NCBI RefSeq assembly: GCF_011043545.1
Contig: NZ_JAAKGP010000004.1
Span: forward strand, 186,001-250,000
Source of the DNA: Rhodobacter sp. SGA-6-6
GTDB lineage: Bacteria > Pseudomonadota > Alphaproteobacteria > Rhodobacterales > Rhodobacteraceae
Length of the DNA stretch: 64,000 nucleotides
Reading direction: 5' to 3'
Under the pieces are notes generated by a model, which was given only the letters and a program-made list of their open reading frames with translations, made no database searches and had not been told where the DNA came from. Of this stretch, positions 1-10,098 are shown piece by piece. Made by a program: the position numbers and the translations under genes. Numbering within the stretch: the stretch's first letter is position 1; each line of letters opens with the position of its first letter.

Positions 1-1
1 G

Positions 2-412
2 ACGATGGAGCAGCTTCTGCGCCACGTCGTCACCCGCGTCACCGACGAGGGTCTGGTGATCGAGGTCTACGACCTGGAAAACGCGCCGCTGTTCAGCAAC
101 GACACCGCCGAGCCGACCGCGGTGACGCTGGCGCTGGCCGGGCTTCTGGCCGAGGTGCTGGCGCTGACGAAGAACGATGTGGCAGTGAACGGCCACCTGC
201 GCAGCTATCCGGTGACGCTGCGCGCCAATCCGGTCTGGGAACTCTCGGCCGAACGGGCGCAGCGGATGCGCCTCCTGCTGGAGGCCGCCGGGCTGGACGC
301 CGCGCGGATGGAGCGGGTCTCGGGCTTCGCCGACCGCAAGCCGGTGACGGCGGACGGCGCGGCGGTGCGCAACAACCGGCTGGAGGTGATCCTGCTGCGC
401 AGCGACCGCTAG
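2..412 (+). CDS. motB: Flagellar motor protein MotB, C-terminal part (5' end outside window)
   Basis: The reading frame is already open at the window edge and ends at 412, leaving about 136 residues. The visible part resembles the periplasmic OmpA-like peptidoglycan-binding domain of MotB, with a VNGHLRSYPV strand, a SAERAQRMRLLLEAAGL helix and a closing NNRLEVILL strand (the family usually has NRRVEI). MotB anchors the stator to peptidoglycan so that MotA can turn the rotor. Its position directly ahead of flgE-flgK-flgL-flgI is a common alphaproteobacterial order. The ATG at 5 is probably internal, because the codons before it stay open. The N-terminal membrane segment cannot be assessed. 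Confidence 0.8.
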   Translation, partial: TMEQLLRHVVTRVTDEGLVIEVYDLENAPLFSNDTAEPTAVTLALAGLLAEVLALTKNDVAVNGHLRSYPVTLRANPVWELSAERAQRMRLLLEAAGLDAARMERVSGFADRKPVTADGAAVRNNRLEVILLRSDR

Positions 413-521
413 GCCGGGCCGCCGGAGGACAATCGCTAAAATTGCGCCTGTTAGGGGTTTGTTCGGGCCCCTTGGTGCAGCTTGCGCGGATACGGGATCG
501 CAGCAGCAGAAAGGTGCCCCG

Positions 522-1829
522 ATGACCATCTCGTCGTCCCTCGCCGCGGGGGTGGCCGGCCTGAACGCCAATGCCACCCGGCTGGCCACCATCGCCGACA
601 ACATCGCCAACTCCGGCACCTACGGCTACAAGCGCGCCGCGGCGGATTTCTCCAACATGGTGATCACCAATGCCCGCGGCTCCGGCGTCTATTCCGCCGG
701 CGGCGTCCGCGCCTCCTCCTTCCGCCTGATCGAGGAGCGGGGGGCGCTGGTCGGCACCGCCAATTCGCTGGACCTCGCCGTCGCCGGCCGCGGCTTCCTG
801 CCGGTGATCCCGGCGGTGTCGATGGGCAATGCCTCGGGCGACATCCCGCTGATGATGACCACCACCGGCGCCTTCCGCACCGATTCCAACGGCGTCCTGA
901 AGACCGACTCGGGGCTGGTCCTGCTGGGCTGGCCTGCCGCCTCGGACGGCACCATCCCGGTCTTCCCGCGCGACACCATGGGCGGGCTGGAGCCGATCGT
1001 CATCAACTCCAACCAGACCGCGGGCGACCCGACCACCAAGATGAACCTCGGCGTCAACCTGCCCGCCACCGGGACGGAGGCCGGCGCCACCGGCACCGCC
1101 TTCCCGCTGTCGGTGGAATATTTCGGCAACCTCGGCACCTCGGAATCGCTGGACATCACCTTCACCCCCACGGTCCCGGCCACCGGCACCTCGAACGAAT
1201 GGACGATGGTGATCCGCGACAGCGCCGGCGGCGGCAACATCATCGGCGAATACACCCTGACCTTCGACGACAGCCGCGCCGCCGGCGGCACGCTGGCCTC
1301 GGTGACGGTGGTCTCGGGCGGGGCCTACGATTCGGCCACCGGCCAGCTGGCGCTGACGGTGGCGGGCGGGCCGCTGAACGTGAACATCGGCCGGCTGGGC
1401 GACCCGAACGGCCTGACCCAGCTGTCGGACGGCTTCGCCCCGGTCTCGATCACCAAGGACGGCTCGCCGGTCGGCAACCTGACCTCGGTCGAGGTGGACC
1501 AGAACGGCTATATCACCGCCACCTACGACACCGGCTTCACCCGGCGGCTCTACCAGATCCCGCTGGTGGACGTGCCCAACCCCAACGGCCTGCTGTCGAA
1601 GAACAACCAGACCTTCCAGGTCTCGCCCGAGTCTGGGTCGTTCTTCCTCTGGGACGCCGGCTCCGGCCCCACCGGCTCGATCGAGGGCTATGCGCGCGAA
1701 GGCTCCACCACCGACGTGGCAGCCGAACTGACGAGCCTGATCCAGACCCAGCGGGCCTATTCCTCGAACGCCAAGGTCATCCAGACCGTGGACGAGATGC
1801 TGCAGGAAACCACCAACATCAAGCGATAG
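522..1829 (+). CDS. flgE: Flagellar hook protein FlgE
   Basis: This 435-residue protein polymerises into the flagellar hook. The N-terminus carries the rod/hook signature (SLAAGVAGLNANATRLATIA then DNIANSGTYGYKR). The C-terminus has the matching helix (SLIQTQRAYSSNAKVIQTVD). The middle is a Gly/Thr-rich variable domain. The ATG at 522 is chosen because AGAAAGGTG lies just upstream; an in-frame TTG at 459 would add 21 residues without homology to the family start. The 109 bp gap after motB holds no gene and no promoter that I can defend. flgK follows 5 bp downstream, so the two are surely co-transcribed. Confidence 0.93.
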   Translation: MTISSSLAAGVAGLNANATRLATIADNIANSGTYGYKRAAADFSNMVITNARGSGVYSAGGVRASSFRLIEERGALVGTANSLDLAVAGRGFLPVIPAVSMGNASGDIPLMMTTTGAFRTDSNGVLKTDSGLVLLGWPAASDGTIPVFPRDTMGGLEPIVINSNQTAGDPTTKMNLGVNLPATGTEAGATGTAFPLSVEYFGNLGTSESLDITFTPTVPATGTSNEWTMVIRDSAGGGNIIGEYTLTFDDSRAAGGTLASVTVVSGGAYDSATGQLALTVAGGPLNVNIGRLGDPNGLTQLSDGFAPVSITKDGSPVGNLTSVEVDQNGYITATYDTGFTRRLYQIPLVDVPNPNGLLSKNNQTFQVSPESGSFFLWDAGSGPTGSIEGYAREGSTTDVAAELTSLIQTQRAYSSNAKVIQTVDEMLQETTNIKR

Positions 1830-1834
1830 GCTGA

Positions 1835-3292
1835 ATGAGCGTCACCTCGGCCCTTTCCAGCGCGCTGACCGGGCTGACCGCGACCTCGCGGCAGGCCGAG
1901 GCGGTGTCGTCCAACGTCGCCAATGCGACCACCCCGGGCTATGCCCGGCGCGAGGTCTCGCTGACCGCCCTGTCCCTGGGCGGCAGCGGGCAGGGAGTGG
2001 CGGTCCGCGGCATCACCCGGCAGGTGGACCGCTTCCTGATCGACGACCGCCGCGCCGCGCAGGCCGCCGCCGGCGACCGCGACCTGCGGGCGGCCTTCCT
2101 GAACCGGCTGGAGAAGGCCCTCGGCGACCCAACCGATCCCGGATCGCTCTCGGCAAGGATCGCCGCCTTCGACACCGCGCTGATGGAAGCCGCCAGCCGC
2201 CCGGAATCCGAGGCCCGGCTCTCCGCCGCCGCCGACGCCGCCCGCCAGCTGGCGCAGACCCTGAACCGGGCCAGCGAGGCGGTGCAGGCCGAACGGCTGC
2301 GCGCCGATGGCCAGATCGCCACCGCGGTCGAGGACCTGAACGCCGCCCTGCGCCAGGTGCGCGAGCTGAACAGCCAGATCCGCAGCTTCACCGGCGCCGG
2401 CCGCGATGTCTCGGCGCTTCTGGACCAGCGCCAGCAGATCGTCGACGGCATCGCCGAAATCGTCCCCCTCCGCGAGGTCGAACGCGAGCACGGCCAGATC
2501 GCGCTGATGACCACCGGCGGCGCGGTGCTGCTGGACGGCAAGGAATCGGTCTTCGGCTTCACCCCCGTCAACACCTTGGTCCCCGAGATGACGCAAGCCT
2601 CCGGCGGCCTTTCCGGGCTGACGCTGAACGGCAGGCCGATGGCGACCTCGGGCGAGACCAGCCTCGTCCTCGGCGGCACGCTGGCCGGGCTCTTCGCAGT
2701 GCGGGACGATCTGGCGGTGCAGGGCCAGGCCCGGCTGGATGCGGTGGCGCGCGACCTGGTGGAGCGCTTCGGCGCGGCCGGGCTGGATGCCACGCTGGCC
2801 CCCGGCGCCGCGGGTCTCTTCACCGACAACGGCGCGGCCTTCGACCCGGCCGACGAGACCGGCCTGTCCGCCCGCATCGCCCTGAACGCCGCCGCCGATC
2901 CGCAGGCGGGCGGGCAGGTCTGGCGGCTGCGCGACGGCCTGGGCGCCGCCGCGCCCGGGGCCACCGGCAATGCCGCCCTGCTGGTCGCGCTGTCGGAGGC
3001 GCTGACGGCGGCGCGGCCGACCGCCTCCGCCGCCCTGCCCGCCGCCAGCCGCAGCCTCTCCGGGCTGGCGGCGGACCTCTTGTCCTTCACCGCCTCCGAC
3101 CGGCTGAATGCCGATACCGAACAGGCCTTCACCGCCGCCCGCCATGCCGCGCTGGACGAGATGGAAAAGGCCGGCGGCGTCGACACCGACCAGGAGCTGC
3201 AGGCCCTGCTGGTGATCGAGAAGAACTATGCCGCCAATGCCAAGGTCCTGCAGACGGTGGACGAGATGATCAACACTCTGCTGGGGTTGTGA
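1835..3292 (+). CDS. flgK: Flagellar hook-associated protein 1 FlgK
   Basis: FlgK (485 residues) forms the first of the two junction zones between hook and filament. The N-terminus is typical (SALSSALTGLTATSRQAEAV, then SSNVANATTPGYARREVSL). The C-terminus (ELQALLVIEKNYAANAKVLQ) pairs with it as a coiled coil. A long helical region follows the start domain, and a variable Ala/Gly-rich region fills the middle. It lies 5 bp after flgE and 1 bp before flgL, in the usual assembly-order operon. It is somewhat short compared with enterobacterial FlgK (about 547 residues), as is common in alphaproteobacteria. Confidence 0.93.
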   Translation: MSVTSALSSALTGLTATSRQAEAVSSNVANATTPGYARREVSLTALSLGGSGQGVAVRGITRQVDRFLIDDRRAAQAAAGDRDLRAAFLNRLEKALGDPTDPGSLSARIAAFDTALMEAASRPESEARLSAAADAARQLAQTLNRASEAVQAERLRADGQIATAVEDLNAALRQVRELNSQIRSFTGAGRDVSALLDQRQQIVDGIAEIVPLREVEREHGQIALMTTGGAVLLDGKESVFGFTPVNTLVPEMTQASGGLSGLTLNGRPMATSGETSLVLGGTLAGLFAVRDDLAVQGQARLDAVARDLVERFGAAGLDATLAPGAAGLFTDNGAAFDPADETGLSARIALNAAADPQAGGQVWRLRDGLGAAAPGATGNAALLVALSEALTAARPTASAALPAASRSLSGLAADLLSFTASDRLNADTEQAFTAARHAALDEMEKAGGVDTDQELQALLVIEKNYAANAKVLQTVDEMINTLLGL

Positions 3293-3293
3293 G

Positions 3294-4295
3294 ATGGTTT
3301 CCCGCGTCGGACATGGCGATGCCTCGCTGACCACGCTCCTGTCGCGCCAGTCGGCCAGCCTGCGCGCCGAGATCGAGCGGCGCAGCACCGAACTGACCAC
3401 CGGCCTGCACCGCGACATGGGCGCGGCGGTCGGCGGCGACTTCTCGGCGCTGGCGGCGGTGGAACACTCGCTGGCCCGGCTGAAGGGCCATGCCGCCGCC
3501 ACGGCCGAGGCGGCGCTGTTCACCGATGCGATGCAGGCGGCCCTCGGGGTGATCTCGGACGGCGCGGACGAGCTTGGTGCCAACATCCTGCGGGCGGTGG
3601 GGCCGGCCCGCGAGACCAGCGTCGATGCGGTGGCGATGGAGGCCGGGCGCACCTACGCCACCGCCGTCGCCGCGCTGAACACCCGCTTTTCCGAACGCGC
3701 GCTGTTCTCCGGGATGAATGCCGGAACCGCGCCGCTGCCGGGGGCGGAGGCGATCCTCTCCGCGCTGGAGACCGCCATCGGCGGAGCCGCGACGGCGGCC
3801 GATGTCCAGACCGCCGTCGCCGGCTGGTTCGCCAGCCCCGCCGGCTATGACGCGCTTTACGCCGGCGGCGCGGCGCGGACCGCCCTGCCGATCGCGGCGG
3901 AAGAGAGCGCCAGCCTGCCGGTGACGGCGCTGGATCCGGCGATCAAGGACACGCTGCGCGCGCTGGCCACCGCGGCGCTGCTGGACCGCGGCCTGCTGGC
4001 CGGCCAGCCGGAGGCGCGGGCGCAACTGATGAAGGCCGCCGGCGACGATCTGGCGACCGGCGGCGAGGCCCGGGCGCAGCTGACGGCACGGGTCGGCACG
4101 GTGCAGGCGCAGGTCGCCGCGGCGCAGACCCGCAACGCGGCGGAAAAATCGGCGCTGGAGATCGCCCGCGCCGGCATCACCGCCGCCGATCCCTACGACA
4201 CCGCCACTGTGCTGGAGGACCTGCAATCCCGGCTGGAATCGCTCTACCTCGTTACCTCACGGGTCTCGCGGCTGTCGCTGGCGGAGTATCTGTGA
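3294..4295 (+). CDS. flgL: Flagellar hook-associated protein 3 FlgL (flagellin family)
   Basis: FlgL (333 residues) is the second junction protein, between FlgK and the filament. The N-terminal helix (RQSASLRAEIERRSTELTTG) and the C-terminal helix (VLEDLQSRLESLYLVTSRVS) have the flagellin-type coiled-coil pattern. The start at 3294 lies 1 bp after the flgK stop. The stop TGA shares its last base with the flgI start (TGATG at 4293-4297), a translational-coupling arrangement. The protein is divergent, so the call rests on both terminal helices and on its fixed place after flgK. Confidence 0.87.
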   Translation: MVSRVGHGDASLTTLLSRQSASLRAEIERRSTELTTGLHRDMGAAVGGDFSALAAVEHSLARLKGHAAATAEAALFTDAMQAALGVISDGADELGANILRAVGPARETSVDAVAMEAGRTYATAVAALNTRFSERALFSGMNAGTAPLPGAEAILSALETAIGGAATAADVQTAVAGWFASPAGYDALYAGGAARTALPIAAEESASLPVTALDPAIKDTLRALATAALLDRGLLAGQPEARAQLMKAAGDDLATGGEARAQLTARVGTVQAQVAAAQTRNAAEKSALEIARAGITAADPYDTATVLEDLQSRLESLYLVTSRVSRLSLAEYL

Positions 4296-5386
4296 TGCGC
4301 TGGCTGCTCTGTCTTCTCCTGCTGTTCCCGGCCATGGCGGCAGCCGAGGCGATCCGCATCAAGGATCTGGTCGAGGTCGACGGCGTGCGCGGCAACGATC
4401 TGGTCGGCTACGGGCTGGTGGTCGGGCTGAACGGCACCGGCGACGGCATCCGCAACGCGCCCTATACCGAGGAGATCATGTCCAACCTGCTGGAACGGCT
4501 GGGCGTGAACGTCACCGGCGAGGATTACCGGCCGAAGAACGTCGCCGCTGTCTTCGTCACCGCCACCCTGCCGCCCTTCGCCCGGGCGGGCAGCCGGATC
4601 GATGTGACCGTCAGCGCCATCGGCGACGCGAAAAGCCTGCTCGGCGGCACGCTGGTGATGACGCCGCTGAACGGCGCCGACGGCGAAATCTATGCCGTGG
4701 CGCAGGGCACCATCATCGCCGGCGGCGTGGCGGCCGAAGGCGATGCCTCCCGCGTGGTGCAGGGGGTGCCGACGGCGGGGACCCTGCCGGCGGGCGGCCG
4801 GGTCGAACGCGAGGTGGGCTTCGACTTCTCCACCGTCTCGATGCTGCGGCTGGCGCTGAAATCGGCGGATTTCACCACCGCGGCGCGGATCGAGGCAGCG
4901 ATCAACGCCGAGTTCGGCAGCCGCGTCGCCACCATGCTGGACGCCGGCACCGTGGCGCTGGACCTCGGGCAGGCCGGAATGCGCTCGCCCGCCCATGCGA
5001 TCAGCCGGATCGAGGGGATATTGGTGCAGCCGGAAACCCGCGCCCGGGTGGTGGTGGACCAGCGCTCGGGCACCATCGTCATGGGCGCGGACGTGCGGAT
5101 CAGCCGGGTGGCGGTGGCGCAGGGCAACCTGACGCTGCGGGTGGAGGAGTCGCCGGTGGTGGTGCAGCCCAACCCCTTCGCCCCCGGCGAGACGGTGGTG
5201 GTGCCGCGCACCTCCGCTTCCATCGCCGAGGACGGCACCGGGCTGGCCGAGGTGGCGGGCGGCACCTCGCTGTCCGAGGTGGTGGCGGGGCTGAACGCCC
5301 TCGGCGTGCCGCCGCACGACATGATCGACATCCTGAAAAGCATCCACGCCGCCGGCGCGCTGCACGCGGAATTCGTGGTGCAGTAG
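4295..5386 (+). CDS. flgI: Flagellar P-ring protein FlgI
   Basis: FlgI (363 residues) forms the periplasmic P ring that lets the rod turn through peptidoglycan. It has a clear Sec signal peptide (RWLLCLLLLFPAMAAAEA). The hallmark start of the mature protein follows (IRIKDLVEVDGVRGNDLVGY then GLVVGLNGTGDG). VVVDQRSGTIVMGADVRISR and a C-terminal segment ending in DMIDILKSIHAAGALHAE are also diagnostic. The ATG at 4295 is preferred to a GTG three bases upstream. Having the P-ring gene last behind flgL, rather than with the rod genes, is a layout seen in several Rhodobacteraceae. Confidence 0.95.
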   Translation: MRWLLCLLLLFPAMAAAEAIRIKDLVEVDGVRGNDLVGYGLVVGLNGTGDGIRNAPYTEEIMSNLLERLGVNVTGEDYRPKNVAAVFVTATLPPFARAGSRIDVTVSAIGDAKSLLGGTLVMTPLNGADGEIYAVAQGTIIAGGVAAEGDASRVVQGVPTAGTLPAGGRVEREVGFDFSTVSMLRLALKSADFTTAARIEAAINAEFGSRVATMLDAGTVALDLGQAGMRSPAHAISRIEGILVQPETRARVVVDQRSGTIVMGADVRISRVAVAQGNLTLRVEESPVVVQPNPFAPGETVVVPRTSASIAEDGTGLAEVAGGTSLSEVVAGLNALGVPPHDMIDILKSIHAAGALHAEFVVQ

Positions 5387-5509
5387 GGTGGCAAGGGCAA
5401 TGGCCCGCCCCCCTGCCCACAAACGTCGGCCCCAGGAAAACCGGCCGCCCGGCCTTGCAACGGGGGCCGGGGGCGGTATGACTTCCGTAGCCAATCACAG
5501 GATCATGTC

Positions 5510-7003
5510 ATGTCCATCATTCTCGACCCGGCCCCGCCGGGCAGCGCCGTCACGGAAACCGCGGAAGTGATCGTCCTGGTCAAGGCCGGGCAGGCCGGCT
5601 TCGGACCCGAGGCGCGGGCGCTGGACGCGCAGGCCGGCGGCGCGGTCTCGCGCGCGGTGCGGGTGCCGCGCTGCAAGGGCAAGGCGGGCGAGTGCATCGA
5701 CCTGCTGGCCCCCGCCGGCCTGAAGGCGCGGCGGGTGGTGGTGCTGGACCTGGGCGAGGCCGCGGCGCTGACCGCGCTGGAGGCGACCCGCGCCGGCGCG
5801 GCGCTGGCCCGGCATCTGGAGGCCGAGGCGGAAACCGCCGCGGCGCTGGTCTTCGAGGCCCCGGCCGGGGCAGCCCTGCCCGGCGAGGAAATCCTCGCCC
5901 GCCTGCTGCTGGGGATGCGGCTGCGCAACTACCGTTTCCCGATGATGGCGAAGTCCGAAACCGCGCCCGACCTGCGGCTGACGCTGGCCGCCGCCGACGG
6001 CCCAGTGCTGGCCCGCAGCACCGCGTTGGCCGAGGGGGTGGCGCTGGCCCGCACCCTGGTCAACCTGCCGGCCAGCCACCTGAACCCGGACAATTTCGCC
6101 GACCACCTGACCCCGCTGGCCGAGGCCGGGATCGGCATCGAGGTGCTGGAGAAGGCCGATCTGGAACGGCTGGGCATGGGCGCGGTGCTGGCGGTCGGCA
6201 TGGGCTCGGCCCGGGCGCCGCGGGTGATCGTGCTCCGCTACCAGGGCGCCGAGGGCAAGCCGCTGGCGCTGGTCGGCAAGGGCATGTGCTTCGATGCCGG
6301 CGGGCTGTGCATCAAGTCCGGGCCGCAGATGTTCCTGATGAAGGGCGACATGGGCGGCGCGGCGGCGGTGATCGGCACCATGCTGGCGCTGGCGCGGCAG
6401 AAGGCGAAGGTCCATGTCGTCGGCGTCCTCGGCGTGGCCGAGAACATGCTATCGGGCACCTCCTACAAGCCGGGCGACGTGGTGACCACGATGTCGGGCC
6501 GCACGGTCGAGGTCTTCGACACCGATTGCGAGGGCCGGATGGTGCTGGCCGATATCCTGCACTACGCCGCCACACGGTTCGAGCCGGCGGCGATGGTCGA
6601 CCTGGCGACGCTGACCTATTCGGTGATGCGCGGCCTCGGCCATGTCTTCGCCGGGCTGTTCGCTACCCATGACGAGCTGGCCGACGGCCTCTTGGCGGCG
6701 GGCGAGGCGACGGGCGAGCGGTTCTGGCGGCTCCCCTTGGACCATGCCTATGACGAGGGTCTGCGGTCCCCCATCGCCGACCTGCGCCAGCACGCCCGCG
6801 ATCTGGAGGACGGCGACTGCGCCTTCGCCGCGGCCTTCCTGCGCAACTTCACCGAGGGGCGGCCCTGGGTCCACCTCGACATCGCCGGCAAGGAGATCGT
6901 CGACGAGGACCGGCTGCACGCCCGGCCGGGCGGCGCCGGCTTCGGGGTGCAGCTCTTGGAGGAATGGATCACCTCGGGCGCGGCAGCGCGCTTCGCGGGG
7001 TAA
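5510..7003 (+). CDS. pepA: Leucyl aminopeptidase family protein (M17)
   Basis: This 497-residue cytosolic metallo-aminopeptidase removes N-terminal residues from peptides and uses two divalent metals. The metal/active-site region KGMCFDAGGLCIKSG starts near Lys257. The family signature appears as DTDCEGRMVLAD near residue 337, where most members have NTDAEGR, so Asp and Cys replace the usual Asn and Ala while the metal-binding Asp339 and Glu341 are kept. MKGDMGGAAAV supplies the other conserved block. AGGA lies 7 bases before the ATG. The gene stands alone, 123 bp after flgI, and is followed by the first copy of a dispersed repeat. Confidence 0.92.
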   Translation: MSIILDPAPPGSAVTETAEVIVLVKAGQAGFGPEARALDAQAGGAVSRAVRVPRCKGKAGECIDLLAPAGLKARRVVVLDLGEAAALTALEATRAGAALARHLEAEAETAAALVFEAPAGAALPGEEILARLLLGMRLRNYRFPMMAKSETAPDLRLTLAAADGPVLARSTALAEGVALARTLVNLPASHLNPDNFADHLTPLAEAGIGIEVLEKADLERLGMGAVLAVGMGSARAPRVIVLRYQGAEGKPLALVGKGMCFDAGGLCIKSGPQMFLMKGDMGGAAAVIGTMLALARQKAKVHVVGVLGVAENMLSGTSYKPGDVVTTMSGRTVEVFDTDCEGRMVLADILHYAATRFEPAAMVDLATLTYSVMRGLGHVFAGLFATHDELADGLLAAGEATGERFWRLPLDHAYDEGLRSPIADLRQHARDLEDGDCAFAAAFLRNFTEGRPWVHLDIAGKEIVDEDRLHARPGGAGFGVQLLEEWITSGAAARFAG

Positions 7004-7046
7004 GGCGGAAGGGCGGGGCGGTGGCCGGCAGCGGAATGCCTCCGGT

Positions 7047-7260
7047 TGGCCGGGCGGGAAAAGGCGAGGCGCTGCCTCGCCCCCGCCCGTGCGTGACATA
7101 TCACCCGGAGACATTGGTCACGCGAACCCCGAGAGGCCAGCGCCCGACCCGGCGGGCGAGAAGCGCCCGCCGAGGGCGGGGCGGGCGCTGGCCGGGCCTT
7201 TGGGGCCCGGCCGGTCCTGATTGCAATGGTGCGCCGTGGCGAAGGCACGCGCCTTCGCCA
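7047..7260 (-). repeat. Dispersed ~215 bp hairpin-rich repeat, copy 1 (inverted)
   Basis: This 214 bp block is the reverse complement of the blocks at 16433-16647 and 53173-53387, with only scattered differences. Read in its own direction it holds four inverted repeats in fixed order: TGGCGAAGGC/GCCTTCGCCA, GGCCGGGCC/GGCCCGGCC, GCCAGCGCCCG/CGGGCGCTGGC and GGCGAGGC/GCCTCGCC. It fills the gap between two convergent genes, starting 43 bp after the aminopeptidase stop and ending 15 bp before the ABC ATPase stop. No open frame in it looks like a gene. A role as a bidirectional terminator is inferred from position and structure only. Confidence 0.85.
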
Positions 7261-7275
7261 GTCAAGACCGTGCTT

Positions 7276-9125
7276 TCACCCCTCGACCATCACCAGATGG
7301 CCGGGGGCCACCTCCTCATACCGCCGTGCGGGCGGCGCATAGTCCAGCGGACGGATCGGGGTGCGCAGCTCGGTCACTGCCAGGTTGCGCCGCAGGTGGC
7401 GGCGGGCCGGGTCGGGCACCGTCACCGCGCCGATCAGCTGGCGGGTATAGGCGTGGCGCGGCCGTTCCAGGATTTCCGCCCGCGGCCCGATCTCGACGAT
7501 CTCGCCCATATACATCACCGCGATGCGGTGGCTGATCCGTTCCACCACGGCGATGTCGTGGCTGATGAACAGGAAGGCGATGCCCATCCGGTCCTGGATG
7601 TCCAAGAGCAGGTTCACCACCTGCGCCTTGACCGACACGTCCAGCGCCGAGACCGATTCGTCGGCGATGATCAGCTTGGGGTCCAGCATCAGCGCCCGGG
7701 CGATGCAGACCCGCTGCCGCTGCCCGCCCGAGAATTCGTGCGGATAGCGCTCCAGCATGGCTGCGGTCAACCCGACCTGGTCCATCAGCCGCGCGGCCCT
7801 GACCCGGCCCTCGGCGGCGGTGCCCATCCGGTGTTCGAGAAAGGGCTCCACCAGCGCGTCGCCCACGGTCATCCGCGGGTTCATGCTGGCCAGCGGGTCC
7901 TGCGGGATCATCTGGATATCGCGCCGCTTGCGCCGCATCGCCTCGGCCCCGAGGCCGAAGAGATCGTCGTCGCCCAAGCGGACGCTGCCGGTGGAGCGGT
8001 CGTTCAGCCGGATGATCGACTTGCCGGTGGTGGACTTGCCGCAGCCGGATTCGCCCACCAGCGACAGGGTCTCGCCGGGGAAGATGCGGAAGGACACGTT
8101 CTCCACCGCATGGACCCGGGCGACGCGGCGGTTCAAAAGCCCGCCGCGCAGGTCGAAGCGGGTCACCAGGTCGCGCACGTCGAGGATCGGCGCCGTCAGG
8201 TCCGGCTTGCTGCGCAGCGGCAGGGCGCCGCCGGCGACGCCGGTCTTCATGTCGACCACCGGAAAGCGCAGCGGCGCCGGCTCACCCTTCATGCTGCCGA
8301 GGACCGGCACGCTGGCCAAGAGCGCCCGGGTATAGGGCTGCTGCGGATCGGCGAAGATCGCCGCCGTCGGCCCCTGCTCCACCGAACGGCCGCGCAGCAT
8401 CACCACGGTGCGGTCGGCCATCTCGGCCACCACGCCCATGTCATGGGTGATGAACAGCATCGCCATGCCGAATTCGGCCTGCAGGTCCTTCAGCAGGTCG
8501 AGGATCTCGCCCTGCACCGTCACGTCCAGCGCCGTGGTCGGCTCGTCGGCGATCAGCAGTTTCGGCCGCGAGGCCAGCGCCATGGCGATCATAACCCGCT
8601 GCCGCATCCCGCCCGAGAAGGCATGGGGATAGTCGTCGATCCGCCGGGCGGCATTGGGAATGCGCACCCGCTCCAGCAAAGCGATGGCCTGCCGCCGCGC
8701 CTCGGCCTTGGGCATGTCGCGGTGGCTGGTCAGCGCCTCCATGATCTGGTCGCCCACCCGGTAGATCGGGTGCAGGCTGGTCATCGGTTCCTGGAAGATC
8801 ATCGCCGCCGCCTGGCCGCGGATGTGGCGGATCATCCCCGCCTCGTCCAGCTTCAGCACGTCGTGGCCGTCCAGCAGGATCGAGCCCTCCAGCCGGCTGG
8901 TGGTCGGGTCCAAGAGGCCCAGGACGGAAAGCGAGGTCACGCTTTTCCCCGAGCCGGATTCGCCGACCAGCGCCACGGTCTCGCCCGGGGCGACGTCGAA
9001 GGACAGGCCCTCGATCACCCGGGTCCAGCTGTTGCGGGCACCGAGGAAGGAAACCGACAGGTCGCGGATCGACAGGATCGGCCTGGTGCCGGCCGCGGCG
9101 GCGGGGGTCAGGGGTGTAAGGTCGG

Positions 9126-9129
<4 letters not shown>
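7276..9129 (-). CDS. Dipeptide/oligopeptide ABC transporter, fused double ATPase (DppD-DppF type)
   Basis: At 617 residues this is two complete ABC ATPases in one chain, as in GsiA-type proteins, and powers uptake through the two permeases encoded just upstream. The first half has Walker A GESGSGKS at residues 56-63 and signature FSGGMRQRV. The second has GESGCGKS and FSGGQRQRV. Each half ends with the peptide-transporter extension ([14 protein letters not shown] in the first, [13 protein letters not shown] in the second). The ATG at 9129 overlaps the stop of the permease gene by four bases (ATGA), which settles the start although the frame is open much further upstream. It is the last gene of the operon and faces repeat copy 1. 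Confidence 0.93.
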
Positions 9130-10097
<968 letters not shown>

Positions 10098-10098
10098 C

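Noticed and set aside
459-521. TTG start for flgE 21 codons upstream
   Set aside because: The added residues lack similarity to hook proteins, while the ATG at 522 has a ribosome binding site and gives the conserved N-terminus.
413-521. A sigma-28 or sigma-54 flagellar promoter before flgE
   Set aside because: CTAAAATTGCGCCTGTTAGG superficially suggests one, but neither the -10/-35 spacing nor the GG/GC dinucleotides fit a known consensus.
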